Assembly (NCBI GenBank): GCA_030147225.1
Contig: JASLAI010000376.1
Location: forward strand, 1-7,514
DNA: 7,514 bases
Direction: 5' to 3'
Origin: Planococcus sp. (in: firmicutes)
Lineage (GTDB): Bacteria; Bacillota; Bacilli; Bacillales_A; Planococcaceae
Shown here piece by piece: positions 6,080-7,514 of the stretch. A program made the translations under genes and the position numbers. Positions within the stretch are counted from its first letter, which is position 1. Each line of letters begins with the position of its first letter. The notes under the pieces are model-generated. The model was not told the DNA's origin, made no database searches, and saw nothing but the letters and a program-made list of their open reading frames with translations.

Positions 6080-6087
6080 TTAGGTCT

Positions 6088-6116
6088 TTTACGTCACGTA
6101 ATAAATAAAATATAAT
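6088..6116 (+). promoter_or_regulatory. candidate promoter for the FemAB-like gene
   Basis: A -35 TTTACG (6088-6093, 4 of 6) and a perfect -10 TATAAT (6111-6116) are separated by 17 bp. The leader to the GTG at 6275 would be about 150 nt. A 13-bp palindrome (6089-6101) covers the -35 box and the start of the spacer, where a repressor could block RNA polymerase. Confidence 0.45.
6089..6101. repeat. perfect inverted repeat TTACGT-C-ACGTAA
   Basis: Six-base arms around a single central base, overlapping the -35 box of the candidate promoter at 6088-6116. The GC-containing arms make it less trivial than the AT-only palindromes nearby. It looks like a dimeric-regulator operator; the regulator is unknown. 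Confidence 0.45.
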
Positions 6117-6203
6117 TCAAATAATCTAAAAAATCTGTTTTTAGTAGTGGATAATTTGTAGGAGTGTGATAAACTATCTAAATAAAGAATGGAATTGTAA
6201 ACA

Positions 6204-6215
6204 GATGGAAATTCA
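6204..6215 (+). repeat. 12-bp direct repeat GATGGAAATTCA, copy 2
   Basis: Second copy of the sequence at 5759-5770. It lies about 60 bp upstream of the FemAB-like start and includes the first base of an upstream ATG (6215) that I do not regard as the real start. Confidence 0.3.
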
Positions 6216-6255
6216 TGTGTGAAAAGTCTGCCTTTGCTTTTAAGAAAGCTTTGGT

Positions 6256-6264
6256 AAAAGGAGG
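6256..6264 (+). promoter_or_regulatory. strong ribosome binding site fixing the FemAB-like start
   Basis: AAAAGGAGG, nearly the full anti-Shine-Dalgarno match, ends 10 nt before the GTG at 6275. The in-frame ATG at 6215 has no comparable site, and using it would place this motif inside the coding region. Confidence 0.8.
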
Positions 6265-6274
6265 CATCTTCGAG

Positions 6275-7294
6275 GTGCATGATATTTATTTTGAAACGAG
6301 GTACGGGCGCTTATATGAACAAATCGAACAGGGAAGGTGCGAAGTTTTTGAATTCTGCCATGCGTTCGGGAAAGTCCGCCATATGTTCATTAAACGGCTT
6401 ATTCCTGTGTGCATTAACGAAGAAGCCTATTATGATTTAAGTACACCATACGGTTATGGGGGGCCGGTTATTACCGATTGCGAAGAAGTACATAAATGCC
6501 AGGTGATTCAGGGCTTCCACGATGCTTTTGAAGCATACTGCCAAAAAGAGAACATTATTTGTGAGTTTGTCCGGTTCCATCCTTTGATGACGAATGCCCA
6601 AGATTTTCGGAGCTGCTATGAATTGACGTTCCGGCGTTATACGACGGGAACCAATTTAAAAAACTACGATAATCCAGTAAAATCAGAATTTTCCAAGTCA
6701 AAGCAAAAGAGCATTCGGAAAGCTTTAGAGGCTGGAGTAGACTACCAAGTAACAATGAACCCTCCCAGTTTGGAAGAATTCAAGCAAATTTATTACACGA
6801 CCATGAAACGGAAAAATGCCGATTCTGTTTACTATTTTAACGACGAGTATTTCGACGATCTCTTGAAATATTTCGGTGAGCATATTGTTCTTGTAAAAGT
6901 TCTTTATGAGGGGAAAGCCATTGCAATGGGACTGAATTTGGTTTACGGGAAAATCATTCATATTCACTTATCTGGAACTTTGGATGACTATCATCATTTG
7001 TCCTCGGCTTTTGTCATGCGATATGCATTGGCCTTATGGGGGAAAGAACACGGAATGGATTTGATTCATGAGGGTGGAGGTATAACAGGGGAAATAGATG
7101 ATCCTTTGTATCTGTTTAAAAAGCAGTTCGGGAAAAATACGGAATTTATCTTCTACGTCAGCTACAAAATTTGGAACCGAAAGATTTATGATTTGCTGTG
7201 TAAGACAGCAGGAACAGAAATGCAAACTGACTTGTTCCCGGCATACCGCTCAACAGCAATCGTCCGAGATCAGGTAGGTATTAAAAATCAATAA
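6275..7294 (+). CDS. FemAB/GNAT-fold transferase-like protein
   Basis: A 339-residue soluble protein with no signal peptide or membrane helix. It resembles the FemAB / Acetyltransf_6 branch of the GNAT fold, seen in peptidoglycan cross-bridge enzymes (aminoacyl-tRNA to lipid II) and in acyltransferases of capsule and exopolysaccharide clusters. Visible family-like segments: YDLSTPYGYGGP (53-64), FVRFHPL (98-104), SIRKALEAGV (146-155), YYTTMKRKNA (173-182), the second GNAT-like core AIAMGLNLVYGKIIHIHLSG (215-234), and HEGGGI (265-270) followed by DPLYLFKKQFG (276-286), the typical lipid II transferase-like end. The start is GTG at 6275, after AAAAGGAGG; an in-frame ATG at 6215 would add 20 residues that themselves encode that site. 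It is monocistronic, between a candidate promoter with a palindrome and a terminator at 7309-7339. Family membership is fairly sure; the donor (aminoacyl-tRNA or acyl-CoA) and acceptor are not known. Its neighbours suggest an envelope glycan. Confidence 0.82.
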   Translation: MHDIYFETRYGRLYEQIEQGRCEVFEFCHAFGKVRHMFIKRLIPVCINEEAYYDLSTPYGYGGPVITDCEEVHKCQVIQGFHDAFEAYCQKENIICEFVRFHPLMTNAQDFRSCYELTFRRYTTGTNLKNYDNPVKSEFSKSKQKSIRKALEAGVDYQVTMNPPSLEEFKQIYYTTMKRKNADSVYYFNDEYFDDLLKYFGEHIVLVKVLYEGKAIAMGLNLVYGKIIHIHLSGTLDDYHHLSSAFVMRYALALWGKEHGMDLIHEGGGITGEIDDPLYLFKKQFGKNTEFIFYVSYKIWNRKIYDLLCKTAGTEMQTDLFPAYRSTAIVRDQVGIKNQ

Positions 7295-7308
7295 AATTTC
7301 AGAAGCAA

Positions 7309-7339
7309 AAGTCTGCTTTCCAATAGCAGGCTTTTTTTT
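7309..7339 (+). terminator. intrinsic terminator after the FemAB-like gene
   Basis: AAGTCTGCT (7309-7317) pairs with AGCAGGCTT (7325-7333) with one G-U pair, around a 7-nt loop. The T-run at 7332-7339 follows. It begins 15 nt after the stop codon. Confidence 0.88.
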
Positions 7340-7468
7340 CTGCAGGTTTTCCTATACGTTCTAATAAAATCTGCGGAAGTGCCGTACTGCAAGACAGGCT
7401 GTGCTAAATCATTATGTTTACTATTCGCTCAGGTACTCAAAAAACCCGCTTCCGCTTTTTAGACAGGA

Positions 7469-7477
7469 TGCTATAAT
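7469..7477 (+). promoter_or_regulatory. extended -10 promoter, probably for a gene beyond the right edge
   Basis: TGC followed by a perfect TATAAT (7472-7477), with only a weak -35 region near 7449-7454. The start point would be near 7484. It is the main feature of the otherwise empty 7340-7514 tail. An ATG at 7497 is open to the edge (six codons) but would leave a very short leader, so I do not annotate a gene there. Confidence 0.5.
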
Positions 7478-7514
7478 GGAGCTTATTGGATAGAAGATGA
7501 TTTTAACAGTAAAG

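Larger units (their letters stand above)
5694..6087. other. AT-rich intergenic stretch
   Basis: Together with the flanking promoters this makes a gap of about 670 bp between the deacetylase and the FemAB-like gene. It is visibly richer in A and T than the genes around it and contains no full-length gene with a ribosome binding site. What it holds: the protein-like remnant at 5888-6079, half of a 12-bp repeat (5759-5770), and a second copy of TGTAACTAGTC (5841-5851, matching 5624-5634). It may be a site of past insertion and deletion. Confidence 0.5.

Noticed and set aside
6215..6274. N-terminal extension of the FemAB-like protein from the ATG at 6215
   Set aside because: No good ribosome binding site; the extension itself encodes AAAAGGAGG, which is correctly placed for GTG 6275.
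5601..6274. CRISPR array, riboswitch or tRNA in the large gap
   Set aside because: No regularly spaced repeats, no recognisable cloverleaf or riboswitch core on either strand.
6089..6280. Minus-strand open frame of 63 codons upstream of the FemAB-like gene
   Set aside because: Overlaps the strong plus-strand ribosome binding site and the GTG start; AT-driven composition and no upstream signals.
7441..7460. CCCGCTTCCGC flanked by A- and T-runs, terminator-like
   Set aside because: The G/C core is not self-complementary, so no stable hairpin forms.
7497..7514. Possible start of the next gene (MILTVK to the edge)
   Set aside because: Only six codons visible and only about 13 nt from the predicted transcription start; cannot be supported.

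Overview
The window looks like chromosomal DNA of a low-to-moderate-GC Gram-positive bacterium (Bacillota, most likely Bacillales; a Planococcaceae-type genome is my best guess). The reasons are strong purine-rich ribosome binding sites, GTG/TTG starts, compact U-tailed terminators, a Bacillus-type MHYT sensor, a 293-residue GtaB/GalU-type enzyme and a five-helix LtaS-like sulfatase-fold enzyme. No tRNA, rRNA, CRISPR array, riboswitch or complete mobile element was found.

Layout. (1) Positions 1-856, minus: the 5' part of a membrane sensor with three MHYT motifs followed by the start of a PAS domain; it runs off the left edge. (2) 857-1156: AT-rich divergent intergenic region with candidate promoters and an inverted repeat. 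(3) 1157-2038, plus: UTP-glucose-1-phosphate uridylyltransferase, with its own terminator. (4) 2227-4353, plus: LtaS/MdoB-like phosphoglycerol-transferase-family membrane enzyme with all expected metal-site residues and a C-terminal extension. (5) 4387-5600, minus: a secreted polysaccharide deacetylase with an N-terminal copper-amine-oxidase-N1-like stalk, split into two frames by one missing A in an A7 run. The run forms the heptamer A_AAA_AAA directly before a TAA stop, and a -1 shift there exactly restores one 404-residue protein. It converges on gene 4, and the two share a bidirectional terminator that overlaps both stop codons. (6) 5601-6274: a 670-bp AT-rich gap with a good minus-strand promoter for the deacetylase, a possible 7-codon leader ORF, a 63-codon protein-like remnant, short repeats and a palindrome over a candidate plus-strand promoter. 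(7) 6275-7294, plus: FemAB/GNAT-fold acyl- or aminoacyl-transferase-like protein, whose GTG start is set by a strong ribosome binding site, followed by a terminator. (8) 7340-7514: non-coding tail with an extended -10 promoter probably serving the next gene.

How they fit together. Genes 3, 4, 5 and 7 all plausibly act on the cell envelope: UDP-glucose supply for glycolipid anchors and wall glycans, glycerol-phosphate-type transfer at the outer membrane face, deacetylation of an extracellular amino-sugar polymer, and FemAB-like modification of a wall or capsule precursor. They are not one operon: each appears to have its own promoter and/or terminator. The main point of interest is the deacetylase frameshift, which could be programmed -1 frameshifting, phase variation in a homopolymer, a decaying gene, or a sequencing error.
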